Below, piece by piece: positions 9,361 to 22,718 of a stretch of DNA of 64,000 bases. How positions within the stretch are numbered: position 1 is the stretch's first letter; every line of letters starts with the position of its first letter. Location: assembly GCA_015501585.1 (NCBI GenBank), contig JADNRY010000169.1, positions 62,001 to 126,000 of the forward strand. The letters are read 5' to 3'. The DNA is from Rhodocollybia butyracea (taxonomy: Eukaryota > Basidiomycota > Agaricomycetes > Agaricales > Omphalotaceae). Below the pieces are notes generated by a model. It made no database searches and had not been told where the DNA came from. It worked only from the letters and a program-made list of their open reading frames with translations. The translations under genes and the position numbers were made by a program.

Positions 9361-12300
9361 GTCACAACTTACGTCCTTGCGTTCTTGATTTCTAGTTACA
9401 TGTCGGCCTAACATTGGGAAAAAATATCCACATCCGCATCTACCTCCCTCCACGATGCATAAGTAGTTTACAAAGTTACAAAGGATTTTCGCTCGCTAAT
9501 GCTTCCCGCCCTTCACAAAACTCATCTACTACCTTCCTTCGGGCGTGGAAAGCAATTAGCATGACTTGGATGTATGCTATTTGGATTCTATTTGGATTCA
9601 CGTGCACTGGCCTTCTAGGCATAGAACTACGAGCGTTAGCCAAGTATGGTGTATGGACGAGTCGAATCTTCCGGATCGCAACGGCGATCGAGTAGCTCGG
9701 AGGGTTGGCCTAGGAAGAGGAGTGTGACCTCCAATGGAACGAACGCGATGGGGCAAAGGACACGGAATTAATGAAGGTAAACATAAACAATGAAAGGAGG
9801 GGTATCTCCAGAGATACCTCACCCGGCGTTGGGTACCTCGATAAACTAGGGCAGAAGACTTCTATTCCATTCCTTTCCGGGTATTCGACACCAAACACCC
9901 CATGTAGCTCCATCAGGGTCTGCTTTGCCGCACATCCCACGGGCGGCGCATCCACCAGTTTGTTTACAAGTTTGTCCCTGCCGACGAGCTAACATCTCCG
10001 GGGTTAATGGCGTTGAAGCTCCCCACAATAATCTCGCCACTGCGCTGGGCTTGCGCAGGATGTCGGCCGGGCTCACAGCTGACGCTGGCACTTCAAGAAA
10101 CAGAAAATCGCCGAAATTCCCACATGTTTCTGGAACTGTTTCTTCCATACATGTGTGCTGTTCATTATTGATCTTTTTGTTTGCTTCACATCATCTAAGT
10201 TATCTGAGATCTCTATATCTTGAGTTTACATCCGGAGTCTGCAATTTCCTATCTTTCTCCTATGGTTTACTTACTTGGAGGGCCGCTGTGGGAAGTCATG
10301 GAAAAATAATAAACTCGGAAGTGGGAAATGGAAAAAGCCTACTTTTCTAGTCTTTCATTGGTCCAGATTGCTTAGTCCGAGTTCAGTATGCTCGTTCTCT
10401 GTAATCGAAATGTACCGGGGCGACATATCTCTGAGGCAGCTGATCGTGGTATTGAAAATTTCCTAAAACGGTGAGACAGACGCCAGGGCGCTTGATTTGT
10501 AAGGCAGTTCTGATTCGATCCGCAACGTCTTTTCAACCTCGTCCTTGCCTGCTCGTTGTGGTGGTCTCACTGGCGCAACCTGCCTCCGACCTCTTCTTCT
10601 TTTTGCTCCCAACTTGATCGATGATCTACCCACGGCACTCTGCATTACAATACTACAGCATGGACCGTCGGAGCATCTGGATCTGAGCCTGTGAGAAGAG
10701 GTGATGAATATTTGAATTGCAGCTCAATTCCTCTGTACGTCGTGAACGCGTGTGTAAATCTTTGGCTCTTCTAAGCGTATCGCTGACAGTGACTGTGAAC
10801 GTAGACTGTCATACGCGTACGCGTGTGTCCGTCCAATTCGTCAAATATATTCTTTCTCCAATATAACACTGCTTATCGGTGTAAATATTCCTGTCCGCCG
10901 ATTTTCTAGGCACAACTACACTTCCTATTGCAACTTTTCTGAAATTTCGCTCGGTTGGTGCGCTACTCGACCTCTTAGGTATTCTGTGGCTTTTTCAGCG
11001 GTGTAAAGGGACTGAAAGCAAGTGGCAAGATCCATGGATGCACGGAGACCTGAGTAGAAATGGGTGGTGACCTGGACGCTTCGGAGCCTGGTAGACATAG
11101 TGAGTGACACTGTATCATATGTCCTTTTCTAATGAATACTTCAGAACGCTCCAACCTCTGGTCACAACATCATCAATCATCATTCGAGCTTACGCCCACC
11201 TCGAGCTTCTACTCGTATATGTATATCACCGATCGCCTAGTATACAACGTGTACTGTCATACTCATAAGGTGGAACGAGGTCTGGTCTTTTCTGAACCCG
11301 GCGGCGGGAGCTCCTGCCAAGATGCTTATGTCAAAACTGAGTACAAGATATTCAGGTGTCCGTCAATTCCACGGCTTTCTATGGGTTGCGAGGTTGGAGA
11401 CCAGTATATCTATATCAATATTGACACCTACATCCAGGATCTATGAGTCAACCGTCTACCAAATAGTCAGTACAAGCAGTTCCGATTCACAAACCGCACT
11501 CCCCTTAATATTCCCAAACTTATCTAGATTATCGCCGAGCAAATACCAGTGTCATCCCAGATCATCGCTGTCTGGCTTATCCAAACCAAGCCTTCCTCCT
11601 TTCAACAACCGCCGTTTTCGGATTCTTTGGTCCGAACAAGTAGAGTGCAGAATTACTCGGGGTGGTATGTTCAATTCCGGAATGTCGCTCCGACCAGGGA
11701 GAGCATTCGTCTGGAGGACAAGGTGAGGAATTGCTTTGCCTGCACCACAACGTGAGTATGAAAAGCTATTATCTGTGAGGTGGCCGCATGGACTCTACTT
11801 TTGTTAGAAAGGTAAAGAACACTTGTCACATACGAGGACCTTGTTTGGAGGAAGACTACGGAAAGTATCCACGCGTTCCCTCCCGAAATTCCACTGGGTT
11901 TCAAGGAGGTATCATCAAGACCTGCACTGAAGCGCTGTGCTATTGATACAGGCGAGGACTGAATGATATACTGAGAGTGATAGTCGCACTAGTGAGCGCT
12001 CGAACGCTATCCATAGAATCATAGATATCTCCCGCCAATTGATCTGATGGATCTTTCTAATGTGAGCGTGAAACGAAAAGGTGTATCATCCACATGAGCG
12101 TATACGACTGATATCTATCAGATACCTATGAAAGTGCTTGATAGCATATTGAGCTCAACAAGTCTTGAGATGGATCCCAATCTGCAAGCTTCGACCTTGG
12201 CGAAAGGCTTGCTTTACTTATGAGCGGAGAGTTCGGAACAGAAGAGATGGACTGACATAAGCTGTCTGTCAGTGTCAAGAATATATATTGCAAGGGTCTA

Positions 12301-12631
12301 TACAGAATGGGCAAAGGGCAAGCAGGTAGCGGCATACACGTTTTATCATTCTACCAAGCAGACAAACAGCGTCGTATCGCCAAACCCCAGACTGAGAGAA
12401 CCTACACGGATATAACAGTGAGTGCTCAGCGCTCAGCGCTCAGTCACCTCAGTTGGCGAACATCGACTGACCGGGGCTGTTACTGATAAGATCATCAAAG
12501 ATAGTTGGAAGAAGATTTTTTTGGAAAACATAACAGAGAATAGGTTAGTCTCTTTACTATGAAAGTGCGTACAACAACAGTCTGAGTTGATTATGGTAGC
12601 AGTAGAGTGTGCTCGAAAGGAAAGACAAAAA

Positions 12632-15600
12632 ATGAACGGTTCCTCGGAGAATCTGAAAGTGAGTATATCGTTCTAAGCATTACTGCTGAAAAAGGGCTAC
12701 AAAAACCATATTGGTCAATGTGGACTGACGGATATTATGATAGGTAATTGAAGACAAGATTGCACATGCACGAGTTACACTTCTCCATCATCCTGTTGGC
12801 CACCCAGAGCGCCTTTCTTCACTAAGCGGGCTCAGCGGGGGCATCTGGAAACGCTTTGAGCTGACAGGCCGCCTCGAAGATCTTGAGGAGTCTATTCAAT
12901 TGGATCGAGAAGCACTTCCGCTTTATCTGGCCACCCAGAACGTGCTTCTTTACTCCATAACCTCAGTCTGGGCCTCCGAAGTTGCTTTCAACTTACAGGC
13001 CACCTCGAAGATCTTGAGGAGTCTATTCAATTGAATCGAGAAGCGCTTCTACTCCGTCCTGTGGGCCACCCGAAACGCACTTCGTCACTCCATAACCTCA
13101 GTTTGGGTCTCAGAGATCGCTTTGAGCTGACAGGCCACATTGAAGATCTTGAGGAGTCTATTCAATTGGATCGAGAAGCACTTCTGCTTCGTCCTGTGGG
13201 CCACCCAAAGCGTGCTTCCTCACTCCAGAACCTCAGTTTGGGTCTCAGAAATCGCTTTGAGCTGACCGGCCACATTGAAGATCTTGACAAGTGTATTCAA
13301 TTGGACCGAGAAGCACTTCTGCTTCGTCCTGTGGGCCACCCAGAACGTGCTTCCTCACTCATTAACCTTGGTTTAGGCCTCCGAAGTCGCTTTCAATTGA
13401 CAGGCCTCCTCAAAGATCTTGAGAGGTTTATTCAATTGAATGAAGAAGCACTTCTACTTTGTCCCATGGGCCACTCAGAACGTGCTTCTTCGCTCAGTAA
13501 CCTCAGTTCAGCCCTCAGAAATCGCTTTCGGCGGACGGGGCATCTTGAAGATCTCAACAAGTGTATTGAATTAGATCAAGAAGCACTTCTCCTTCGTCCC
13601 GTGGGCCACCCTAAACGTACTTTGTCACTCAACAACCTTGGTGTGGGCCTCCTAAATCGCTTTCAGCTGACAGGCCATCTCACAGATCTCGACAAGTGTG
13701 TTCAATTGGATGAAGAAGCGCTTCTACTCCTTCCGATGGGCCACCCGGAACGCGCTTTTTCACTAATGGGCCTTAGTTCGGACCTGCGAAGTCGCTTTCA
13801 GAAAACAGGATACCTTGAAGATCTCGATAAATCTATTCAATTATGTCGAGAAGTACTTCTACTCCGTCCTGTCGGCCACCCAGAACATGCCACTGCACTC
13901 AATATACTTGGCTCGGGTCTCTGGGACCGGTTCCAGAACACAAGCCAGCAGGAAGATCTTGTAGAGTGCCTGTCAACTTTCAAACAAGCTGCCAATGATC
14001 TATATTCTCCAGTATCAGACTGTTTGATGGCAGTACGGAACTGGGTAAACTTCACACGGCCACACAGTGATCTTGCTCAATCCAACCTGGATGCATATAT
14101 CATGGGGCTTTCCCTTATTTCCCGCTCGCTCTCCACGATGCCTATCATTTCTTTGCAATATCAGCACCTCTCAGCCACGATCCAACTTCCGGAATTTGTC
14201 TCGGATGGGGCGGCACAGGCAATTAAACTGGGCCAGCTAGCCCTGGCTGTTGAGATTATAGAACAAGGGCGGGGGTTGCTTTGGTCTGAATTGCGGGGCT
14301 TGAGGACGCCTATGGACAGACTTCAGGCTTTGGAACCGGCACTGGCTGATGAACTGATGCAGATTAATCATCACCTTGAGCTACTCTCAGTGACAGAAGA
14401 TTCTGTTGAACCTAGTATGGACCCCCTGCATCAGGCTGACAGCCAACAACACCAGATGGAAGAAAATAGGGATTCATTTGGTCATAGCTTGTCTGAGAAG
14501 CGCCGTCTCTTGCGTGCTCAAGGTGACATTGTTGAGAAGATACATAAAATCCCTGGATTTGAGACGTTTTTGGGGAGAAAATCATTTGGTGAACTAAAAT
14601 CTGCTGCAAAACATGGCCCAGTCATTGTGGTCAATTGCAGTTGGTATAGCTCTGATGTACTCATTATATTGGAGCAGAACCTGCCTGTATTAATCCCCCT
14701 GGTAGAAAATTTTTATGAAGAAACAGAAACCCTTGTGCAGCGGCTCATGGAAGCCAGGGGTGATATCAAAACTTCTCCAAAGCGATACAATCATGTCCTC
14801 CAGGCTACCCTGAAGGACCTATGGGACCTTGTAGTGTCACCTGTTGTCACCAAGCTTAGAGAGCTCCAGATTCCCGAAATGTCACGAATATTTTGGTGTC
14901 CTACTTCCATCTTATCAACACTCCCCCTACATGCAGCAGGTCCAGTTTCCCCTGGTACAAAAAAGTTTCTTCCTGATTTGTACATCTCATCATACACTCC
15001 TACACTCACCGCGCTCATTACTGCGTTCACCACTTCTAAATCATCTTCTAAGCTACCACGTCTTCTGGTGGCTGCTCAGTATGATAACTCCCTTCGAAAT
15101 ACAAAGGAGGAAATGAAAGAAGTTGTACAGTACAAGAAGCAGATTACTGTGACCTCCCTGGAGGAAGGTTCAGCTACCAAAAGTGCTGTAGCAAAGGCTC
15201 TTGTTGAGCATGAGTGGCTTCATATTGCTTCACATGGTACACTTGTCTCCAAGGAACCCTTTAGCTCTTACTTCTCACTTGCTGGTGGCTCACGTTTCAC
15301 CCTATTGGATATAATCAGGCTCAATCTTCCCAATGCCACATTTGCATTCCTCTCGGCATGCCACACGGCGGAGCAGTCTGTAGACAGTGTTCACAATGAG
15401 GTCATTCATCTTGCAGCTGCAATGCAATTCTGTGGTTTTCGGAGTGTGGTTGGAACAATGTGGGAGATGGCTGATGTAGATGGGCCGGAAATGGTGAAGG
15501 ATTTTTACTCCTCTGTGTTTTCCAACTTGGAAAAGACCCGTCTCGGTGTAATGAGGTTGGGGTGCAAGCCAGAGCACTGGCTGAGGCAATAAAGAAAATG

Positions 15601-15660
15601 AGAGGAAGGAAGGGAGTAACACTGGAGAGGTGGGTAAATTTTGTTCATATTGGCGCGTGA
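12632..15660 (+). pseudogene. TPR-CHAT protein, copy 1, frameshifted at both ends
   Basis: Exon 1 (12632-12658) and an intron to 12743 match copy 2. Exon 2 starts in frame with nine 45-residue TPR-like repeats, but the second repeat lacks four bases near 12922 (copy 2 form CTTCnnCCTGTGGGCCACCC) and runs into a stop at about 13034. The body 13031-15592 is open. It includes the helical linker and the CHAT caspase-like domain with WLHIASHG and FLSACHTA, the His and Cys of the catalytic dyad. Near 15530 one base is missing against copy 2 (TTGGAAAAGACC vs TTGGACGAAGACC), so the last 46 residues are replaced by a short tail; the old stop would be 15658-15660. CHAT domains are caspase/separase-type proteases, often placed in death or immune signalling. 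This copy is probably decaying. Confidence 0.85.
12793..14000 (+). repeat. Nine 135 bp tandem repeats encoding TPR-like units (copy 1)
   Basis: Each 45-codon unit carries HPxRASSLxxLxxGLRxRF, then TGHLEDLxxxIQLxxEALLLRPxG. Units are highly similar at DNA level, so exchange between units is easy. The second unit carries the 4-base deletion. Confidence 0.85.
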
Positions 15661-16019
15661 ATCGTGATAATCGGAAGAGCATAAAGGTACGTTATAAGTA
15701 CGCCCTCCCATAGGGTTAACTGCTGATGTATCTCCTCCTTTCTAGGCTCAAGTAAGTTGTCATTACCATACTCCAGTGTTTGATTTATTTCTGGGGAGCT
15801 ATGTCTACTTCAAATGTCAATTCCTGCGTTGTTATTCCTTGTTCTTACTGGACAAACATGATTGTTTACCCCTGCACTGTAAATGGTGGGACATGATTAA
15901 GCAAAATTGCTGTAGCAGTTTGGTAGCGGTATCTTTATTCATGTAAGAATGTTTTTAATACATTGTGAACGGAATGCTTACTTGTTGGTCCAACAATAAT
16001 TGGGCAACCATATCCTTGT

Positions 16020-17280
16020 TCACATCCACTGTTTCTTTACAATGCATGACCCAGAACCTTCCCTTACTTTTCACCCCTCACGAAGCACATCTGCTACTGC
16101 TGTTTCTTAACACTGACATTATCTCGTATCACTCATCCGGATGATGACTGTGATCAACGTTGGGAGGGTAAACCTAGTGGGAGCAACGGGCAAACGACAA
16201 CGGAATAAATGCAGGTAAACACAATCATAAATGGGATGTATTAATGGTATCTGACTCACATTCGACGTTTGAAAAGTACATACTTACAGGTTAGGCGATC
16301 GGTCGGATCATCGTCAAATAGTGAAGGTACATTTCAGCCCGCAATGGTCACTCCAAGGGATCGAGAGAGAAATTTCACCTGGCCTGGGCACCTGGATGAA
16401 ACCGGGACGGAAAACTTCCGTTTCCTTTGCCTTCAATCTCAACTCTGTTCAATCTGCCTGGCCCCAATCCATCCTGTGGTTCCACACCAACGCCCCAGGC
16501 AGCTACATCATGGTCTGCTTTCCCGTGCGGTACAATCGACGCATATACCAGTTTGTTGCTGTCGACGAGTCAATCACCCTCGGGGAAGAAGTCATCCGCA
16601 ATGATCCCGCCCCTGCAACCGGCCTCGTGCAGGATGTTGGCCAGTATGTCCATCCATCTGCTGAGTGCGCTAATGTTAGTGTATCGGTAAGCGAGTCGAG
16701 ATGCACGTTGATAGACAGACGACTGAGTCCGGCGCGTTGGGGGAACGATGTCCACAGGAAGAGCATCCTCAAGCAATGGTCGTGCGAGACACGCCCGGGC
16801 ATCAATCTTTCGTCTCTCTGGACCTCATCACCTTCCTCCTGCAAACCCAGACCGGAGGCAAATTAGCTTGAGCTGGACAGCAATGTCATCCTTGACATCC
16901 GTCACCGGGAAGGCAGCACATACTCATGTATTCATGCATTGTTCGAAAAATGCGTGGACGCCGAGCGTGAGTTCCCGAGAAAAGAGGAGGTTTGAATGTG
17001 TTCGAGGATGTGTGTTTCTACGTGAGATGGGATCGCAAGGAGAAGGCGTCAGTGCATTAGATGTTCCATGATATAAGATGAAGCGAGAAGATGCTTGGTG
17101 ATGTGGAAGAAAGCTTGAGTCGGTTGGCTCTCTGCGTTTGTCGAAGGTTGGTTGAAGGAATGGGACAGGGCAATTCCAAGAAGCGCTTGATTTGTAAGGC
17201 GGTGCTGACCGATCCGATCCGGCCCAAGTAAATTCGATCTTTTCTTCCAACTTCATTCAACGACGTTCTCAACGTCAACG
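16020..17280 (-). other. Decayed conserved segment, possible former minus-strand gene
   Basis: Three diverged copies exist: about 9360-10640, 16020-17280, and the split copy at 25060-25425 plus 31031-31800. On the minus strand, pieces align as protein in shifting frames, for example QLKLICLRSGFAGGR, PVDIVPPTRRTQSSVYQ, MDILANILHEAGC and the GANMDMFALCWTNK block. Stops and frame changes interrupt every copy. This suggests a multi-exon gene that degenerated, or a non-coding sequence whose protein-like similarity follows from DNA identity. I do not recognise the family. The 87-181 residue plus-strand ORFs over it are not supported by the other copies. Confidence 0.4.
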
Positions 17281-19696
17281 CTCAACGCCATTCTGGTTCT
17301 CATTGGCACTTGCCTCCGACTTTTTCTTTCTGTGCTTATATAACTGGATCTTTCCAACTCTGCACAACATGCACAACATGGACCGTCGTTGCATCTGAGA
17401 TCGAGAAGTGGTGGTTATGTTACAATTGCTCTGGTACATCGTGCACGCGTGCATCTTTAATTCTTCTCGCTGACTGTAAACGTAGACTGTCATATGCCTG
17501 ACCGTCCAACTCGTTACATATTCCTATCGCCTGAGACAAGATACCTGGTGTGCCAAGACTCCTTCCCTTATCTTGCGCCGCAACATCTTCAATGAAGGCT
17601 CGACTGTCAAAGGAAATGACACTTTTCATCAGTCCCCGTGCACAAATCTCAATCATAAATCTCGTCCGCTGATCTTATAGGGTGAACTGCCCTACCTGAC
17701 TTATTGGCTACTCTGTGGAAATTTTCAGCCATGAGCTCAACGGCCAAAGGATGTGGGATGATCTATGGATGCATAAGAAACTGAGCAGAAATGGGTAATG
17801 ACGTGGACGGTGCCGGTGAGCGTTTGAGCACTGAGCCTCGTAGAGATAGTGAGTGATATTTTATATCGTATGTCCTTTCTGATGAATAATTCAGAACACT
17901 CCGAACCTCTGGTCTCAACGTACATTGTCATTCGCCTCGTGCTTCTACTCGGATATATACATCATGCATCACCTAGTCTACAGCGTGTACTTCACTCATA
18001 AGGTCGAACAATGTCTTGTGTTTTCTAAAGCCGGCGGCGGGACCTCTTGCCAACATACTTCTTCCAAACCTGAGTACATTTGAAGAGCAAAGAGAGTTGG
18101 GCGTAAGGTAAATATTCCATGGCTTTCTATGTGTTCCGACTCTGGCATGCCGACGTCTTCTCCTCACGGTTCAAACGTTCAACACAGTGGTATTTAAGGA
18201 TTAACCGCCTGATTTAACGGTTATAAATCAAAGACTTGTAATCAATTGCGGTGCAATGTTTCCCCACTCATAACACGCATTGATATTTCAGGATGAGCAT
18301 TCGATGCAAGGGGAAAGCTCGAAGACCAGCATATCACTACAGACAGCTACATTCGGGATCTACGAATCAACCAACTACCAAACAATCTTACGCGGTCAGT
18401 ACATGCGTTCCCGTTCATAAATGGCACTCACCCAGATATCTCCAACGTCCTCCGGTAGGTCATTTATGAGTCAAAGGCCAGTTGCATACACTCAGATCAT
18501 TGCCATCTGGCTTATTTAAACCAGCCTTCCTTGTTTCAACGTGCAGTTTCTTTGGCCCAAAGATTGGAGTGCAGAGGTACCCGGGATGATATGCTTTCTG
18601 GAATATCCTGAGGCACGTCGCTCCGACCAGCATTGCGCGTTGCTCAAGAGAACATTTGTACAGAAGATAAGGTGGGGAATTGCTTTGCCTGCACTACAAT
18701 GTGAGTATGCAAAGCCTTTATTTGTGAGGTGAGCGCATGGGGACTAACTTTTGTTAGAAAGGCACAGAACATTGTTGCCTCACTACAAGGGCCTTGGGGA
18801 AGACTACAGAAAGGAACGAGGAACCAATCTGGTATGGTGATCGAGACCTTTCTGTATATAGTTCACAGCGCCATGCGCTCCCTCCCGAAATTCTACTGAA
18901 TTTCCAAGAGGCATCGTGGAGACCTGCACTGAATCGCTGTGCTGTTGAGTCAGTCGTGAACTCGGTGATATACTAAAATGGCTCATAGATGTGCTAGTGA
19001 GTCTACGTGGTAGCTATACATCAATATTTCCTGCCGCTTTCTCGAGTTTGCCCATCTCGCAATCGATCTCATAGATCTTTCCGGGATCTTTCCGTAGTTT
19101 CTAGGCGGGTAAACCCGAAAACATACATCATACGCATTAAGGCTATGGTGGATATCTATCGAACTCCAAATACTTTAACTTGGTAGCAGATTAAGCTTGA
19201 TAAGATGGAGGGGATTCCAATTTGCAAGCGTTGACTTGGAAGAGGTGATTCCGGTCTGTGATTTAGCGAAAGCCTTGCTTTATGAGCGGAGAGTTTGGAG
19301 AGTTCGGAACAAGAAAGATGGGCACGACTGATGTTGTCTGTGATTGTCAAGAAGACGTGTCACAAGGGCAATTCAGAATGGGCAAAGGGCAGGTAGTGCG
19401 GCATACTCGTTGTCTTGGTGACCCGAGTAGATAAACAGCGTTGTATCGCCAAAAAAGACTCAGAGAACCTACGCAGATATAACAGTGAGTAGTCAACGTT
19501 CAGGTTCACCTCGGTTGGTAAAATTTAACTGACCAGATCATTACAGATAAAGATCACCGTGAACCGTGAAAAAGTATTTTCTTTGGACGACATCAAAGAG
19601 AATAGGTTAGTCTGCCTATTTGTTTGGTATGAGAAAGCATACAACAACATTCTGATGTGATGATATCAGTGGAGTGCTCGAAAGGAAAGACAAAAA
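17281..19696 (+). other. Upstream region of the second TPR-CHAT gene, possible leader exons
   Basis: About 17970-18070 reads HHLVYSVYFTHKVE and matches unit 1 (DRLVYNVYCHTHKVE) in the same frame. Near 18350, TDSYIRDLRINQLPNN matches IQDLxVNRLPN in unit 1. Nearer the gene, ADIT | IKITVNREKVFSLDDIKENR (about 19470-19606) and then SARKERQKMNSSSENLK (19670-19723) could be joined by GT-AG introns; unit 1 shows a parallel series. The TPR-CHAT transcript may therefore start well upstream of ATG 19697. Stops prevent one clean model, so I leave these as candidate exons. Confidence 0.4.
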
Positions 19697-22600
19697 ATGA
19701 ACAGTTCCTCTGAGAATCTGAAAGTGAGTAGTTTTTGACTGCTGAAAAAGAGCTCCAGAAACAAAATTTGTCAATGTGAACTGATGAACATTATAATAGG
19801 CAATTGACACCAAAATTGCACTGGCACGAGCTACACTTCTTCGCTATCCTGTGGGCCACCCTGAACATGCTTCCTCACTCAGCGACCTCGGTGTGGGCCT
19901 CCGAAGTCGCTTTAAGCTGACAGGCCACCTCGAAGATCTTGAGGAGTCTATTCAATTGAATCAAGAAGCCCTTCTACTTCATCCTATGGGCCACCCTGAA
20001 CATGCTTCCTCACTCAGCAACCTCAGTCGGGGCCTCCGACGTCGCTTTAAGCTGACAGGCCACCTCGAAGATCTCCAGAAGTTTCTTCAATTGAACCAAG
20101 AAGTACTTCTACTTTGTCCCGTGGGCCACCCGGACCGTGGTCCCTCACTCAGTAGCCTCAGTTCGGCCCTCAGAAATCGCTTTCGGCGGACAGGCCACCT
20201 TGAAGATCTCAACAGGTGTATTGAATTGGATCAAGAAGCACTTCTCCTTCGTCCCATGGGCCACCATAAGCGTGCTTTGTCCCTCAACAACCTCAGTGCC
20301 GGCCTGTACCATCGCTTTCAGCAGACGGGGCACCTTGAAGATCTTGACAGGTGTATTGAATTGGATCAAGAAGCACTTCTACTCCGTCCCGCGGGCCACC
20401 CTGGACGTGCTTCTTCACTCATGGGCCTCGGTTCGTCCTTCAGAAATCGCTTTCGGCGGACAGGCCACCTCGAAGATCTCGACAAGTGTATTCAATTGGA
20501 TTATGAAGCACTTCTACTCCGACCCGTGGGCCACCCTGAACGTGCTTCCTCACTCAACAACCTTGGTCTGGGCCTCCAAAGTCGCTTTCAACTGACAGGC
20601 CACCTCAAAGATCTTGAAAAGTTTATTCAGTTGAATGAAGAAGCCCTTGTACTCTATCCCATTGGCTATCTGGACCGTCCTTTTCCATTGAATAACCTCA
20701 GTATAGGCCTCCGGGAACGCTTCCAGCTGACAAGCCATATTGAAGATCTTCATGAGTCAATTAAATTGGGTCAAGAAGCACTTCAACTCCGCCCTGTGGG
20801 CCACTGGACTCGTGCTTCTTCACTCCAAAACCTCAGTCTGGGCCTCCAAAGTCGCTTTCAGCTGACAGGCCACCTTGACGATCTTGAGGAGTTGATCAAA
20901 TTGGCTCAAGAAGCACTTCTACTCTGTCCATTGGGCCACCCGGAACATGCTTCTTCACTCAACATCCTCAGTGTGGGCCTCTGGAATCGCTTCCAGCAGG
21001 CAAGCTACAAGGAAGATCTTACAGAGTGCCTGCTGGCTTCCAAACAGGCTGCCAATGATCTATATTCTCCTGTATCAGACTGCTTGAAGGCAGTAAAGAA
21101 CTGGGTAGAATTTACACTTCCACACCATGATCTTGCTCAATCCAACCTGGATGCATATATCACAGGGCTTTCCTTCATTTCCCGCTCGCTCTCCATGATG
21201 CCTATTCTTGCTTTGCAATACCAGCACCTCTTGTCAGTCATAAAGCTACCAGAATTTGTCTCAGATGGGGCATCACAGGCAATTCAACTAGGCCAGCCAG
21301 TCCTGGCTGTTGAGATCATTGAACAAGGGCGGGGGTTCCTCTGGTCCGAACTGCGGGGATTGAGGATGCCTATGGACCGTCTCCAGGCTCTGGAACCGTC
21401 ACTGGCCAATGATTTGATGCAGATTAATCATCAGCTTGAGATACTCTCAACGAAAAATTCTGTTAAACCTTGTCCAGATCTCCTCCTCCAGGCTGGGGCC
21501 CACCAGCACCCGAGGGAGGTAGATATGGACTCATTTGGTTGTAACTTGTCTGAAAAGCGCCATCTCTTGAATGCTCAAAGGGACATTGTTGGGAAGATAC
21601 GCAAAATTCCTGGATTCGAGACATTTTTGGGGAGAAAATTATTTGGAGAATTACAATCTGCTGCAAAACATGGCCCTGTTATTGTGGTCAATTGCAGTAG
21701 GCATAGGTCTGATGTGCTCATCATACTGGAACAAGATTCACCTGTATTGATCCCGATGGTAAAGGGTTTTTATGAAGCAACAAAGACCCTTGCGCAGCGG
21801 CTCACAGAAGCACGGATTGATATCAAAGTTGCTCCAAAGCGATATAACCATGTCCTTCGGGCTACTCTACAAGATCTATGGGATCTTGTAGTATCCCCTG
21901 TTGTTAGCAAGCTCAGAGAGCTCCAGATTCCAGAAATGTCACGAATATTTTGGTGTCCCACTTCTATTTTATCAACACTCCCATTACATGCAGCGGGTCC
22001 AGTTTCCCCTGGTACAAAGAAATTCCTTCCTGACTTGTACATTTCATCATACACTCCTACACTCACTGCTCTTATTACTGCCTTCACCACTTGTAAGTCA
22101 TCTTCTAAGCTACCACGTCTTCTGGTGGCTGGCCAGTATGACAATTCCCTTAGAAATACAAAGGAGGAAATGAAAGAAGTTGTACAGTATAAGAAGCGCA
22201 TCACTGTGACATCTCTGGAGGGAGCTTCAGCAACCAAAAATGCTGTAGCAAAAACCCTTGTTGACCACGAGTGGCTCCATATTGCGTCACACGGCACGCT
22301 TGTCCCTAAAGAACCTTTTGGCTCTTACTTCTCACTTGCTTGTGGCTCACGTTTCACCCTATTGGATATAATCCGCCTTAACCTTCCCAATGCCACCTTT
22401 GCATTCCTCTCTGCATGCCATACGGCGGAGCAGTCTGTAGACAGTGTTCACAATGAGGTCATTCATCTTGCAGCTGCAATGCAATTCTGTGGTTTTCGGA
22501 GTGTGGTTGGAACAATGTGGGAGATGGCTGATGTAGATGGGCCGGAAATGGTGAAGGATTTTTACTCCTCTGTGTTTTCCAACTTGGACGAAGACCCGTC

Positions 22601-22718
22601 TCGGTGTAATGAGGTAGGGGTGCAAGCCCGAGCACTGGCTGATGCAATAAAAAAAATGAGAGCAAGGAAGGGAGTAACACTGGAGAGGTGGGTAAATTTT
22701 GTTCATATTGGCGCGTGA
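19697..22718 (+). CDS. TPR-CHAT protein, copy 2, intact
   Basis: Exon 1 is 19697-19723 (MNSSSENLK), the intron is 19724-19799 and exon 2 is 19800-22718. This gives about 981 residues; extra upstream exons are possible. Residues about 27-430 are nine 45-residue TPR-like units, followed by a helical linker (LAQSNLDAYITGLSFISRS, EIIEQGRGFLWSELRGLR) and a C-terminal CHAT domain. His840 in WLHIASHG and Cys882 in FLSACHTAEQ form the caspase-type dyad, and VVGTMWEMADVDGPEMVKDFY follows. CHAT proteins are cysteine proteases of the caspase-separase clan, and TPR arrays usually bind partners that gate the protease. Fungal members are expanded in Agaricomycetes and largely uncharacterised. Substrate and trigger cannot be read from the sequence. 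It is the functional-looking partner of the broken copy at 12632-15660. Confidence 0.9.
19857..21071 (+). repeat. Nine 135 bp tandem repeats encoding TPR-like units (copy 2)
   Basis: The units run from HPEHASSLSDLGVGLRSRF to the degenerate last unit ending LLASKQAANDLYSP. All are 45 codons long. Variation concentrates in the first helix (SLxxLxxxLxxRF) and in the residues after EDL. Confidence 0.85.

Larger units (their letters stand above)
9360..15790. repeat. Tandem segmental duplication, unit 1
   Basis: Long blocks match unit 2 (about 15940-22860) in the same order. Examples are the CGCTTGATTTGTAAGGC block (10490 vs 17190), GGACCGTCG.GCATCTG (about 10660 vs 17380), the AGAAATGGGT block (about 11050 vs 17780), the DRLVYNVY/HKVE block (about 11240 vs 17970), GAATAGGTTAGTC (12539 vs 19601) and the whole TPR-CHAT gene. 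The left part has drifted more than the gene. Boundaries are approximate because I aligned by eye. Confidence 0.75.

Noticed and set aside
15302..15682. 126-codon minus-strand ORF, with a counterpart at 22359-22766
   Set aside because: Both are antisense shadows of the CHAT domain coding sequence, conserved only because the sense gene is.
16269..16866. 111- and 181-codon plus-strand ORFs in unit 2
   Set aside because: The homologous stretches of units 1 and 3 do not keep these frames, so they are not supported as genes.
20137..20595. 152-codon plus-strand ORF inside the TPR array
   Set aside because: It is an alternative frame of the 135 bp repeats. The periodic peptide follows the repeat and not an independent gene.
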